Of a stretch of 64,000 bases of DNA, positions 44,152-56,207 are shown one piece after another. Positions within the stretch are counted from its first letter, which is position 1. The number at the start of each line of letters is the position of its first letter. Made by a program: the position numbers and the translations under genes. The stretch is taken from assembly GCA_910589415.1 (NCBI GenBank), contig OU342634.1:2604001-2668000 (forward strand). Direction: 5' to 3'. The stretch comes from Malachius bipustulatus. Lineage: Eukaryota > Arthropoda > Insecta > Coleoptera > Melyridae. The notes under the pieces were generated by a model, which saw only the letters and a list, made by a program, of their open reading frames with translations, did not search any database and was not told the origin of the DNA.

Positions 44152-44520
44152 CAGGGTGTCCCCTTTTTCATAGCTTACTATTGTATCTGGTAAACGCTAA
44201 GAGATACAGGGTTGGTTAAATTTGAGACAATATGCCATATTTTGTGGCCACCCGAATATGTCAAGACAGAAAGTATCTGTGACCGTTTCTGGAAGCCTTA
44301 AATATCCTGAAAACAACTGAAATATCGAGATTTCTTATTTTTATCAGATCTTTTTTATTATTTGGAATTTTTTTTTCTGGGATCTATCCATCTAACATTT
44401 CAATGATTTTCAAAGCCGACTAGATCCCAAAATTAAAATAATCATGAAAACCAAAAAAAAATGCATTTTTTTAAATTTGATTCTTTTTTTCGAAAAAAAC
44501 AACAATATTTCTATGATATA
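44152..44520. mobile_element. Single-arm relative of the 31.6-32.5 kb foldback
   Basis: Begins TA|CAGGGTGTCCCC and shows the same order of strings as the left arm at 31613-31960 (GTATCT, GATACGAG-like, TATGCC, CTGAAATAT, AAAGCC(A/G)ACTAGATCCCA). No inverted right arm follows, so it is a truncated or one-armed member. The right limit is approximate. Confidence 0.55.
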
Positions 44521-44524
44521 GTCC

Positions 44525-45918
44525 AATAAAGTCTAAAAAGTCATACGTATCGATTAAGAATACACATCCTTTTGATAGTTCGATTTATTTTGTTTCGTAT
44601 ACGTGGTTTTTATAGTAACCGTCCAGTTTGTCTAAACACTCCATCCCGCATAAATAAGTATACGTCAACATTGGTTTTGAATGAGAATTAAATGCACAAC
44701 ACAGAGGATAGAATGTCATTACGTGAATAAATTTTATGTAGTTGTCAGTGGCTCTCAAACTGACGTAAGCGGTTCAATTCATTTTTTGAATGATTCCTTC
44801 AATAATTACGCTCGTTCACAACTTGACAATTAACTGTTTGACATTTTCTGGTGAAATTAAAAATATTAATTCGGACGGTTAGTAAGACGTCACATCTGAC
44901 TTTTTAAAGTTAATCCTACTATAATATTCGTTTTAAAAAGTTGTCTTTAAAAAAAAGTTCCATCATTGATGAAGCCCAATGCCCATCAAAATGGAGAAAG
45001 GAAGATAACCAAATACGTCACGACGCATAAAGTAATACAAAATAAAATACCACATCTACCTACTACCTTTTTCCAGTTTGTTAAAGACAGGTACAACTTT
45101 TATACAATCCATTTTAACAATACTGCGGGGACATGTGTATTGTACGGTATATCTACCAACCCATATCAGACTGTAAACCATCAACGACGTATAATATGTA
45201 CCCACGAGGAATCAACTTAACCTTGAACGGCTTATATGCCGGGCACCGGCATATAACCGCCATCGAATACCGGTGCTCGAGAGCTCTGCCAAGGCTTTCA
45301 AGGTCACCGGAGCGTGTAATCTCCAAGAACAATGATCCATTATTATACCGCCACCGAACAACACTTATATTTCATGCGTCATGTACTTGTACCTGTACTG
45401 CCGATAATAATCTGTCCTGAGTGATTACATGTATTTTTTTCCAGTTTTTTTTATAAACATCGCGCGCCCTTCCAGAACTAGGTGTACGTGTACATATTAT
45501 ATCTATTCTGTGTTATAAGATAAGTCAGCTAATGCTTTTTTAGGTAGGTGCATAAAAAAAACAAATACATAGGTACCAATACCAAAAAAATACATATATT
45601 GTGTGTAGATTTTAGTATTTTTTTCATTTACCTCTCGATAAAAAGGTTCAAGAGGTAGAAGTTTTTCAGAAGCTTCAAGAAGAAGTTGCTTGAACAAATT
45701 AATATTCTCTAATACTTATTAATAAAAACTATTAATTAACGACTACCTTAACTGACATCCGTCCTTTAAAACCAATATGTTAACCAAATCGGAAATAAAT
45801 ATAAACTCAATAGAAATTTTAAGTAATCATTCTTGGCCTCAAGTTAATGTACGAGTACATACATTAGATTTACAATCTTCGCTAGTTCGATAGCGTATTA
45901 CGCATGACGATAAAACTA
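44525..45918. other. Presumed intron; less A+T-rich patch without clear gene
   Basis: 45110-45420 is richer in G+C and contains frames of 84 and 95 codons (44966-45220, 45133-45420) without recognised domains. Given the position in a developmental gene, a conserved regulatory element is conceivable but not shown. Confidence 0.3.
45232..45256. repeat. 11-bp perfect inverted repeat with 3-nt loop
   Basis: TTATATGCCGG/CCGGCATATAA around GCA, within the G+C-richer patch. A CACCGG/CCGGTG pair overlaps its right side. It could be a protein-binding palindrome or chance. Confidence 0.7.
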
Positions 45919-46140
45919 TCAGAAACTATAACAGCTTAGCTTCCAGAGAGAATTGTTAAGTTAGCCGAAATGGAAAAAAATCTGGACGTCGTCAAACAAA
46001 ATAATTGGGTCGTCAGGTCAGGTCAGGTCGTGGTGAGCAAGTTTCGCCTACCAGAAACTAACCGTTCAGCTTCCAGATAGCATTGTGAAGTTAGCCGGAA
46101 CGAAAAATAAAAAATCATATATTTTTTCTGGAAAAACGAT
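45919..46140. repeat. Two tandem copies of a repeat related to the 59.3-kb foldback
   Basis: AGCTTCCAGAGAGAATTGTTAAGTTAGCCG (first) and AGCTTCCAGATAGCATTGTG AAGTTAGCCGG (second, about 133 bp later), each followed by an A-rich run and TCTGGA. The same order (AGAGAATTG, GAAGTTATCCGG, A-run, CCTGGACGTGGTCAAAC) occurs at 59480-59580. Confidence 0.6.
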
Positions 46141-46802
46141 GACGTCAATTGAACGCGCTATTTATAGCAATTTGGTTTCTCGACTTTTCCCCGCTCCACT
46201 TCACGACGCTGGATTCAGGTGGTATAGTCATTATTTCTTCCTTTCTCCAATAAATCTTAGAGTACTTGTTACTTCTCCTGCTCAGTTAATTGTTATGAGA
46301 GTTTTTTTATTATGTATATTGCCTCAGGGTATTAACTATCCAGGCTATAAAACGAACAATGCTATGGGCGTAATTTTCTTTCAAATTAAAAACAGGGTAG
46401 TTCGTTGTCAGTGAGTACACTTTTATGTTGTTCAACAGTACTGGCAAAATTAATTCATTTCTAACGATGGCCTCAACAGATTAGAATAGAAGGATGATCA
46501 TACAGTGTACAAAATGCAATAACATAGGAGCATTCCATTTAAAAAAAACATAACTTTGATATGCCACTCTCATATGGGACACTCTGTAGTCTGTATACTC
46601 CTAAATAATTTTTACAGTGATCTTGAAAAGGTTCAAGTTGATCTGACAAAAAGTTGCAGAGATAGTGCTTGGATAGTTATTACACTCGCCAAAATGATCG
46701 ATCGTACCGATATTGGAAAAATGTATAAAATTTTTATTTTTACTCTACATTTATGGTTTGACAGTTTTAATTAGATCTAGATCAGACCAGTAGATTTTAA
46801 AT

Positions 46803-46862
46803 AAGCGGTCGTGCGGTAGCGACTTGCCATGGGAGCTCCGCGGTTTCAAGGCCAAAGCCATT
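46803..46862 (+). repeat. tRNA-like SINE head or tRNA pseudogene
   Basis: GCGGTCGTGCGGTAGCGACT resembles an A-box region and GCGGTTTCAAGGCC a B box, with tRNA-like spacing. No acceptor stem closes. GC content stands out from the A+T-rich neighbourhood. Confidence 0.5.
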
Positions 46863-46864
46863 AA

Positions 46865-47488
46865 CAATTAATCATGTAACCTCCACCTCCATCTTCGTTT
46901 CACAGAAGGTAACAGAAATAATTCAGTTCTTTCATTGTCAAACTACATATATTTCTCAGTTATTTCAAATATAAGTACGAGTATACTTACAAGATGAAAT
47001 TTAATGTTGGGGAAATATCACGAAATAAGATTAATAGAAATTTTTAGAAGCCATGCAAGTTTGCTACAATTATTACTTGAACATAATGGATGAAATGGTG
47101 TATTATTAACTTCAAAACAAAAAGAAAATCCTGTCAAAAAATACACTCTCAACAAAGAGAAGTAATTTGTAAATTTGGTCTAAATTGACCTACATATTTA
47201 TAATAACAAAGGAAAAGAATATTGGGCTCTACTCATAAAATGAGCTCCATGGCAACCAGCAACACAAATTCAAGCAGATCCGGTGCCACGGACAGCGCTG
47301 TTTCGGCCTTATTTGACCTCTTCAGCGTAGCACACCAAGAACGCAAGGATAAGTGCCACCGAAAGCCATGGAGTCCGCCAGTCTTATACAAATCAGTGGA
47401 TTTTTAAATCCGTGACTTGCAGGACAAGACGACTAATAAATAGAAGAATGTATCCTTCTATTTAATTATAATAACTGTAGAGTATTCG
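46865..47488. other. Presumed intron; unassigned 61-codon frame
   Basis: 47222-47407 (+) reads serine/threonine-rich MSSMATSNTNSSRSGATDSA and ends KSVDF, with more coding-like composition than its surroundings. No domain recognised, and I see no obvious splice sites around it. Could be a small exon or TE debris. Confidence 0.3.
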
Positions 47489-47570
47489 CAAAGGTGGGCA
47501 CAGTTAATAAACAGATTGTTAACTTCGTTAATTAACGATCAACTGATCAACGAGTTAATGCCCACCTTTG
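47489..47570. mobile_element. 82-bp hAT-type MITE
   Basis: Perfect 12-bp TIRs CAAAGGTGGGCA (47489-47500) and TGCCCACCTTTG (47559-47570). Flanking 8-mers AGTATTCG (47481-47488) and GGTATTCG (47571-47578) match at 7 of 8, the 8-bp duplication expected of hAT transposition. Too short to encode anything. Confidence 0.85.
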
Positions 47571-47578
47571 GGTATTCG

Positions 47579-50500
47579 TTGTAAAATTTTGTATATAATT
47601 ATTATAAAAACTGCTGTTTTAGAATTTCGTTTGTTAAAATCGACGTACGGAATCCTAATAGTGCAAGAAAAGCTCAAAAAGTAAAAACACAAGACTGTAT
47701 GGAGATATACCAACTGCGTGCCCGGGAAAAACGCGTAACTCAAAAACAAGTGATTCTACATAAAAAATATTACTTTTTTCCTATAAACTTATATGCTCAG
47801 ACGTATCGTTTTCGAAATAGAGGATAAAGCTGATTTTTTTTCAGTTTTTACAATTTCTCGAGAACCGTATCGGATAAAATATATTCAACTCTTACGCACA
47901 CTTTGTGCTCATTAATCCCGTTGTTTTTTTCTGTAAAATAAAGGTTTGAAAAAATGAGTGGTGCAGATTTTTGGAGGGTTTCAACCCCCTTCCCCTTACT
48001 TTAACGCTACTGGGATAAATGCGCTTTTAAGAAGCGCGTGAGAACCGCGCATGTTTTCTACGTCGCCTTAAGCTTAAAGCGCTGAAACTTATAATACGAA
48101 AGTACAAATAAAAAATTATCCATCAATTTCTTTTTTCAAAAAGTTGCCCTCTCGAGTATATGAAAATTAGCTTTCTTCTCTAAAAAGGAAAAAAAAACAC
48201 GTTAGTCGTCGTTTTACAGAATCTAAAATAGTGTTTGAGAAATAAATATTTTTGATAAAATGTTTCGAACTGCTTTGGAATTCGAATTATGAAAAATCAT
48301 TCCTGATCGTCCGTAATGAATCTGTATGGCGAAATTTAACTTCTCTGTTTTAAGCAGTTTCAATTGGTCAATTAGAATAACCCAGTTAGACCGTAAAGTT
48401 ATTAATTTTCTCAAAAAAGTGAAACAACCTTTTTTTGAAGTTCAAAAATCGTGATTTTTAAGAGCCATATATTTAGTCACATAGATTAGCCAGTTCGAAA
48501 CAATAGTTCCCAAGGCTGTACTTAAGGTTTAAATCAATCTATTAGTGAAATAAACATAAAGTGGTGATTTTTTTGGTCGGCAATTATGCTTGGTAGTTGG
48601 TGCACCATAAAAATATGGAGAATCAAAAAAGCCAGAGGTCTTACGGCCTAGGGTCTATTGAATGAAAATATTCCAAAATAGCAACCCTTCTGGTTACACC
48701 GGAAATAGTTTATTGTTATTTTTAAGGGATCATATTTTTGTTACATTTTCAAATTGCTTTAAAAAATCTAACTTTTTGCTTTAACAGTTGCAGCTTAAAA
48801 AATAAGTAACTCGAAAAATAAGTAGTTTGAGACAAGTGAAAATCGCATTTTTCATTTTGATTTCAAATGAAAATGTACACCGAGTACGGCTAGAAATATA
48901 AAATTAGGGTACTTGCATGTATTACCGACACTGATTTAGTAGGGTATCGCATTCACTCTTTGAAGTTTACTTGACATGAAGATGTTTGAACAGCTGGATG
49001 TCACATTTTTTTACAAAGAGGTGTAATAAAACCTACCTCACAAACTTTTAGGTACGGATATTCTGTGCACCTTATTTTCTTCAACCTTAACTGCCTGCTG
49101 GGTGCATTTTTTTTTTGTCAGAATATCCCAATAAAGATAAAAAACATTGATAGGGGAGAGGTTAGACAATTTTTAGACAATTTTTTAGACGATGAATTTT
49201 TATACGGTTTGTATCGAGGTTTGTATGTTCAGAGAAAAACTGACGTTTTTTGAAGTTAATTTGATGTTTCCAACTTTTTACCCTAAGAAAAACGGCTATA
49301 TATACTCTCCATCCGCTATCTTTTTTACGAGGTATTTTTTTTCGCTTTCATTCGCTAAGTCTTCATAATATAAACACATTGTGATTTCGATGTCCTCAAT
49401 AAATTCAAAATATAATCGTACTCGTAAGGTGAGTAGAGTAAAGAATAATAAATAAATAATTAATATTAGCATTTAATGAGTAGGTAATTGTGAGCAAATT
49501 ATTTCCCGAGCATAGGAACTAGCAGAATTGTGACCGATTTGTGAACTAATGAATATTGATGTTGAATATTTGCGGACATATTGTCTATTCTCTAGTGGCA
49601 TACATTACAGGTGTCAGAAGTCAATGAATAACACCCGAAAACTGGGTCAGGTAGTGTAACAAAGGGTCCCCTAGTCTAATTGTCGCTTCACGGTCTACTT
49701 CGCTCAAGCCATCCAAAGGCAAAAATAAAAAAATAAAATAAAAACGGTAGGGTTATTATGATAATCAGCATTGCTGTATAATAACATCTCAATGGGTTAT
49801 TCAGTTTCATCATATTACCGTAAATATGTTCGAATAGTTAGGACTTCATTATGTCTGTTGATCGCATATATGTACACATACATGGATTGCATGGGTATTT
49901 TACTCCCCGCGATATTTGAATGAAACTGTACACATTGTAGGTACATAATATAAGAAATGAATAAACCATTCCTTTTCCTTATTTTTTTATTTATTTTCTG
50001 ACGTGAAGGTTGCGTTCATAGACGGTTCTTATATACCAATTCTTTCCTTGAATTTAAATTTTTATTGTCCACTAATTCGATTGCGCCACTATGTACCTAC
50101 CTCTACCTATAATGGAAATATCAGATATTTAACTGGCACCTCGACTGGCACTGAAACCGCTATAGTTGTGTAACTTATTTCAGATTGTTTTTATAGTTGC
50201 GTGTATTTAGATGTAATAGCTTTAAATAAAAAAGGTAAAATTAAAAAAAATCGTGATGAAAAGGTTTAATAAAAGCCCTAATTGTGTTTTGTGTTACCTT
50301 GAAGCCTGTTGGAATATGTGTTGGTGCATTTTTACTGTAGTCTTCTGAAATAATTTTCCAGTTAATCAATCCAGTTTCGGGAATCTGGGTATGTCGTTAC
50401 CTTTATTTTTAAATAATTTCTACGCCACTGACTTAAATGTAAATATGACACGTAGTGATTTCGTAGATACTTCATGTTGTTTAGAGTAGAAAAGTCACCT

Positions 50501-52340
50501 TGGTTTTTTGTCGTAGGACTCACTTTTTCCGAGATACTTCAGAATGTGCGAACCCGTACAAGATAAAATATCATAAAAATCAATGTAATTGAATTTTCCA
50601 TAAATTAATTATTTTTGTGATCGTTATTGAAGCGTAATTGCATTACAAAAAGCTTGCATGAGTGCCTACATTGTGGAATATCTTGACATGCGTAACAATG
50701 CGTCACTTTTCTCCTTTTCCCATTTGAACAAAAAGGCAGCATTGCTCTTAACAGTGCAGATAAAGACGTAGTTGTCTCACTCCGGTAAATTTGGTTTCGA
50801 GAACTAGCTCATTCAGCCACAATGGACAAGTAGAATAAATATACTACGATGCTCCAAGTTCGAGAATATAATTTGGTAAAATTATCGCTTCGAAAGCGCA
50901 ATCGTTGGAACAGTAGAACATCTATGTTCTTGGTGCCCCAAAGCTTGAAGAATGTAAATTAATTGGTGAATCAGAATCACCAATCAGGTCCAAACAGCTA
51001 GCTCGCAGCCTCAGTGTATGCTTGGGAACGTAGAACTCCAAACTTCCTTGTAGCTTGTAGTTTGTAGTATTCTCAACGATTGCTTAATTTGTCATTGTAC
51101 AAAATTAGCAGCTAAGTATTAATTCATATGATCCATGGTCTCGCTCGACCAACTACCGATTTTCTTTGCTGCCTTGGTAATACAGGAAATATGATCGTGC
51201 CAAAATGAGTTTTCAACAAAACGAAAACGGACACCAGTATATTGAGCGATAGGCTTGAAGCGATCGCGTGACCAGCCTCCATATCTGGAGAGACAAGGTT
51301 GCTTTTTTCAATGGTATAGAGTATGAGTTCACTGCGCTCTTAACTGCATTTTTTTAATCTTTCCTATGGCCATCGATGTATTCTTTGACAGATCTGATTT
51401 ATACTCTCATCTACTACAGAGACAATAATAGCGTTCAGTTGTCGGTGCGAGACTATGCAGAATTTAAATAAAAAGAAAGAAAATGATCCTGGGAAGCTAC
51501 CACATTATTGAATGAGTTGACTTTGACCGATAGTTCTCCATTCCCAAAAACGCGAAGATAATGGTCGCAAGGCCAAAAACAGATCGCATGTCTTGCAAAT
51601 TTATTTTAAACTTATCACAATTTTGGCTACAAGAAGCGTACTTAATTGGTACCAAATAAATAAGTTAATCTCTTCAAACCAATTCACAATTGTTGAGTCT
51701 ACAATGTTGTTACATTATCCGAACCAACTAGAGCATTTCGTTGTCAATGGCCCAAATTCTATCCAAGAGGTGAAAGTTATATACCACTTTCTACATAAAA
51801 TTACAGGACATTAGGTAATAGAACATAATGCATAATATCGATAATATGAACGACCTTGAACTTAACCCTGATTTCACCTCAATGGGAGGATGCAGCGTGA
51901 ATACGACATCAAAGCGAGCTCTGAAGTAGAGCCGACTCGGTGGCGGGCGATGGCGTTGTGATGTTACGCGTTATTCAATAAGAGAAAGCGACGTTAATTT
52001 TACGTAATACTGTTGAAACCCAGCGGATTGGATTAGTGTAACCGAAGTACGTGAAGTACTGGTACTGCTGGTGGTAATTAAAACTCTTTGTTTTACAGTT
52101 CTACGTTGATGAGAATTAAGAGTAAGTGATGTTGGTTTGGTTTGGTTTTCGGTGGTCGTTACAGGCATTTGTCCGTGACATACTTCTTGAGCTTATGTTT
52201 CCTTAAGAATATCACAAGAATAAAACCTTCACTGTAACAATATGGGCACACACTTCATTACGTATTCGTATCTACAACTACAACTTATGTGCCTACTAGA
52301 GATTAACGTTTTTTTCTGTTAAGCCTAGCAAAGTCAGATT
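47579..52340. other. Presumed intron, no recognisable gene
   Basis: A+T-rich to about 50.6 kb, then more balanced (50640-52200) without a recognisable protein. Repeat traces: GGTTACACCGGAAATAG at 48693, TGTATTACCGACACTGA at 48913, CGCCACTG at 50422. The frame at 51971-52168 (minus) has no domain. Confidence 0.35.
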
Positions 52341-52386
52341 ACATGATCATTGAATAATTTCCTTTTACAGGCTAACATTATTTCAG

Positions 52387-52532
52387 GCGCCAATTTGGTT
52401 GCTAACGTAAGGACGGAGTTCCAATCTTCCTATCTGTTACAGGACTGCAACATGGACTCGTGTCAGGTGGAAACGAGCCGTGACTTGGTCCCCTTTATAA
52501 ACCATTATTGTTCACCCTCTTGTGTATCTTAG
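52387..52532 (+). other. Candidate terminal exon, unassigned
   Basis: A pyrimidine-rich acceptor (TTCCTTTTACAG at 52359-52370, and a second, TTATTTCAG, ending 52386) leads into an open frame with coding-like codon use: ANLVANVRTEFQSSYLLQDC, NMDSCQVETSRDLVPF, then a stop at 52532. AATAAA follows at about 52770. If the second acceptor is used, its phase (1) matches the ovo exon's donor, but so would one in three at random, and the product would lack zinc fingers. I do not recognise the peptide. An internal GTAAGG after GCTAAC could be another donor. Confidence 0.25.
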
Positions 52533-52799
52533 AAAGTCATATTATGTATGTATAAGGACACCCCGGACCCGGGACAGCCATGATTAATTCTCGCAGTGAC
52601 CGAAGAAAAAGAATATCTTTAGAAAATGTAGTCTGCATATTACGTAAATGTGCAAGTAGGTTCAAGATACCAAAATATCTTCAGATTCCTGGTGCGATGT
52701 CTGATGCGTCAAACGTTAATTTGACGAAGTTTCTTCCTTCATTGAATAGCGGAAACGGAGAGATGTGAAATAAATTTATAATAATAATTTATTTATATA

Positions 52800-54262
52800 A
52801 CAAAATAGTGAAATGGTTCTTGTTTAACGGCCTTCATTGCTTGTAATAACTTTTACCGTCTCGATAACCTTCGATAATCAGGAAATTAGTGGCAAAAGTG
52901 AAAAAACTCTCACCAAATATGACAAGTTAACTTCTTATAGACGCGCTGGTCAGGTTTAGAAAGAATTATTGCACTTATCATTAGACATGCGGTTTCTCCG
53001 ATGGTAAGAACAGGTATTGTTACTATGCCCTTGTAAGTGAGTAATTTAACGGGTGAATGACAAAATATCATCAGAAACAGGAACTCCCGAGTCAAGTTCA
53101 GTTCACTTTTTATAGCGCAAGTAAAATGCCGATCACGTAGATATTTCGACAGTAAAGTTCACTTCAAATCGATCTTGTACACGAATTATTATAGGTGCGT
53201 AATTGTCAAGAAGGTTAACTGAAATTAAAAATCAACTTTTGAAATTACAAGTCATATTATCGTAGTAAGCGCATGTTCACAGTATGAGTGACCATCAAAA
53301 AATTTGCACCTTGTAGGAAAAAGGAAGGTGCTCGTGGAAGGTGCTTAGAGACCATTTTGTATAACTCTAGATTTCATGATTAATTTTTTATTGTATCTTG
53401 AAGAAGAGACTTTAAGATTTTCGTCCCTTTCAACATTAATAAGAATAGAAAATTGTAGTTTTCTGATGATATTTTTCTACAACCCGGAGAGAATCACATA
53501 TCTACAAGGATTGTCCTTCCTTGCAACACCTGTTGACGTCTTCGCTGATATCTTCTGATATCTCTTTTTGAAATTATATTAGTTAAGCTCCATGGAGAAG
53601 TGTTCTCCCTGATGTGTTCTTGGAAGATTGACAACTCCTCGGACAACACCGATGAGTTCCTTGGTAGCGACATAGTTTCTCGTTTTCTGCAAGGGAACCT
53701 CATTCTTTGTGTTTGTTTCCAATTTTGGTGACATAATATTCACCTATTTTTTTATATAATAATTTGTGATCATAGACGTTTTATCACGTTATTCTTTTCT
53801 TAAAAATGTATCATGAAAATATTACTTCTTGCATTTTAATTATACCTTTTTTGCTCGCTTTTTTGTTATAGACGCTAGTTAAATCATCTACAGTCTTAAG
53901 TTTAATGGTAAATTTGAATTTAATTTTTGACTTTTCTATAGTCTCAAGAATTTATATGCGAATCTTTCATTACCAAATTACCGTTGTATCTTTCTTTCAA
54001 AATTGTTTCGAATTTCGAAAATTAGATTGAGACCGCTCCTAATATCCCGAGACCGCTGAATGCTTCAACAACATTTCTCAAATCGTCTTGCAAAATAATA
54101 ATTTCTGGTTTTTATCTGAAAGCAACTAGATGTCCTGATGTCCAACGTAGTTGTAGACTAAACGTTCGGAGCAAATCTTCATTGACTACGGCAAAGCAGT
54201 CCGTAATCAATTATGATTTCAGTTGAAGCCGCAGTGAAATATTACACACATCAATTATTTTT
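52800..54262. other. No recognisable gene
   Basis: Minus-strand 53583-53710 has a coding-like run (KTRNYVATKELIGVVRGVVN, then LPRTHQGEHFSMELN) without start or known domain. Otherwise A+T-rich. Confidence 0.35.
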
Positions 54263-54264
54263 GT

Positions 54265-54770
54265 CATTATTTACATCTGCGTGTCCTACAGTTTCACTAT
54301 GACACTTATATAGGGGCGGAGGACGTACCTATAGTAACACCAGGAAGGTATCATTTGCTTTTCAAATGCACGGTTAGCAAAAAAACGGCACTAAAAATCG
54401 GTCTAGAGAGTCCGATCCTGGTTTTCTCATCACATATACACGCTGCAGTACCGGGATAAGTCCCCATGCTCACTAAAACGTATCCGGACTATAATAGTGA
54501 TCGATGTTACGCTTTTTGGAATGCAAATGCAAAATAAGTGCATATATTAAAATAATAATCGTGCTACTGTTAATTTCGAAGACATTCCTTTCCCTGAAAG
54601 TGAAGAAGAAAATAGCAATGCGACCGTAGTGTCAAAGAGGCTTTAGTTGTGACCTTAATATAAGTTTGCAATGGCTGATTTTAGCTTCTTACCCACCCGG
54701 CACCCCTATTTCGCTCCTCGGTCCCGAAAAAATTGATCGAACTTAGGACACGTGGATGTAAATATTTACC
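54265..54770 (-). mobile_element. Copy A of a 0.5-kb TIR element
   Basis: Ends TTACATCTGCGTGTCCTACAG (left) and GGACACGTGGATGTAAATA (right) are inverted relatives of each other and of the ends of copy B. The interior (ACACCAGGAAGGTATC..., GTGTCAAAGAGGC, TACCCACCCGGCACCCCTAT) is matched in inverted orientation by 55670-56200. No transposase. Confidence 0.75.
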
Positions 54771-55326
54771 AATATTTCAAACAAAGAATTCATCAATGTC
54801 GTTTTGAAATATATTAAAGAAACCAGCAAAATTCAAGCACACGTAATTGGAATCGTAAAGTGTTCTCATAAGATGCTTATTAGAAGAAAGAGTAAACTTG
54901 GGTTTGGCACAAACAAATTTACTCAAGGATTTTGCAATGGACATTGGATAAAAACCGTAAAATCGTGATGTATGTATAATGTTTTCTGACAAGTGCTTAA
55001 CAAGAATAATAATGAGGAATGGAAGTAAATACACGTTTTCATATTTTTCGACGTTCGCCATTAACCCTAACTTTATAAATGAGGACAGGTGGTATAAAAT
55101 TTTACCAAGTAGATGCTTCAACATTTTTGTTCTCATAGACATTTAGACATTGACCAGTTTTAAAACACGCGATGCAAAGAACTTATGGTCGATATAAATT
55201 AAAGCAGCATTTATTATGATCTCTGTATAATTTGATGTGTTAAAAATTCATAGTTGGTCTCCTATCATTTCTACGAAGATGTAGTAGAAGCGCCACACCA
55301 GTTTTATTTTTTTAAATCCGAAAATC

Positions 55327-55410
55327 CGACTTTAAACTCGGAATTCCGACTTAAAACTGGAAATTTCGACTGTGAACTCGGAATTTTGAATGTAAACTCG
55401 AAATTCTGAC
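55327..55410 (+). repeat. Minisatellite, period exactly 20 bp
   Basis: Four consecutive 20-bp units starting at 55327, 55347, 55367 and 55387 (CGACTTTAAACTCGGAATTC, CGACTTAAAACTGGAAATTT, CGACTGTGAACTCGGAATTT, TGAATGTAAACTCGAAATTC). A related but diverged array occurs inverted at 56456-56525. Confidence 0.85.
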
Positions 55411-55565
55411 AAATGCAAAATATACAAAATTACTTCTAAAAATTTTTTTGTAATTTTGTCCACATCGGGTTTTTTACGACATTTTTAAGAAAAATCTAAT
55501 ACAGGCAAAACAGCAAAAAAAAACTTTTCGAAACTATTTTGTCCCTTATTCCTTAATTTTTTTTC

Positions 55566-55618
55566 CCTATATAGGTGCCATGGTGAAACTGTAGGAGCCG
55601 CGGATGTAAATAATGACC
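55566..55618 (+). repeat. Copy C: isolated right end of the same 0.5-kb element
   Basis: GGTGCCATGGTGAAACTGTA then GGAGCCGCGGATGTAAATAATGACC matches the right end of copy B (56162-56207). It faces copy B's left end, so the two form a hairpin around AAATATTTTTTC. Confidence 0.75.
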
Positions 55619-55630
55619 AAATATTTTTTC

Positions 55631-56207
55631 GGTAATTATTTAAGTACATCCGCGGCTCCTAAGTTTCATCAATTTTTCGGCACCGAGGAGCGAAATAGGG
55701 GTGCTGGGTGGGTAAGAAGCTAAAGACAGTCATTGCAAACTAATATTAAGGTCACAACTAAGGCCTCTTTGACACTACGATCGAATTTCTATTTTTTTTT
55801 CACTTTCAGGGCAAGGAATATCTTCGAGATTAACAGTAGCACGGTTTTTATTTTGAATTTTGCATTTATTTTGCATTTATATTCCAAAAATCGTAACATC
55901 AATCCCTGTGGTCTTTTCACGATATGAATAAGCTGATATATTGCGCGTACGTGCCTGTATTCGTTTCGAGGCGCTTGCTTTGTTCTGAAGTGGTTCTTTC
56001 CCGTAGACTCGATGTATTATCTTCGCCTCTGTCAGGTCCGTACTTTCTTTGCACTCTCAATACCGTGTTTTTATGCCGTTTGGTGGCTTTCCCTTTCATT
56101 TGCAAAGCATATGAATACTTTCCTGGTGTTACTATAGGTATATGTTCTCCACCCCTATATAGATGCCATAGTGAAACTTTAGGAGCCGCGGATGTAAAAT
56201 AATTACC
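55631..56207 (+). mobile_element. Copy B of the 0.5-kb TIR element
   Basis: 577 bp with inverted ends GGTAATTATTTAAGTACATCCGCGGCTCC (left, starting 55631) and its complement ending AATAATTACC at 56207. The interior is the reverse of copy A with some divergence. The long minus-strand frame (55917-56231) lies over it, basic and without known domain; it runs past the element end, so it is doubtful as a gene. Confidence 0.75.
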
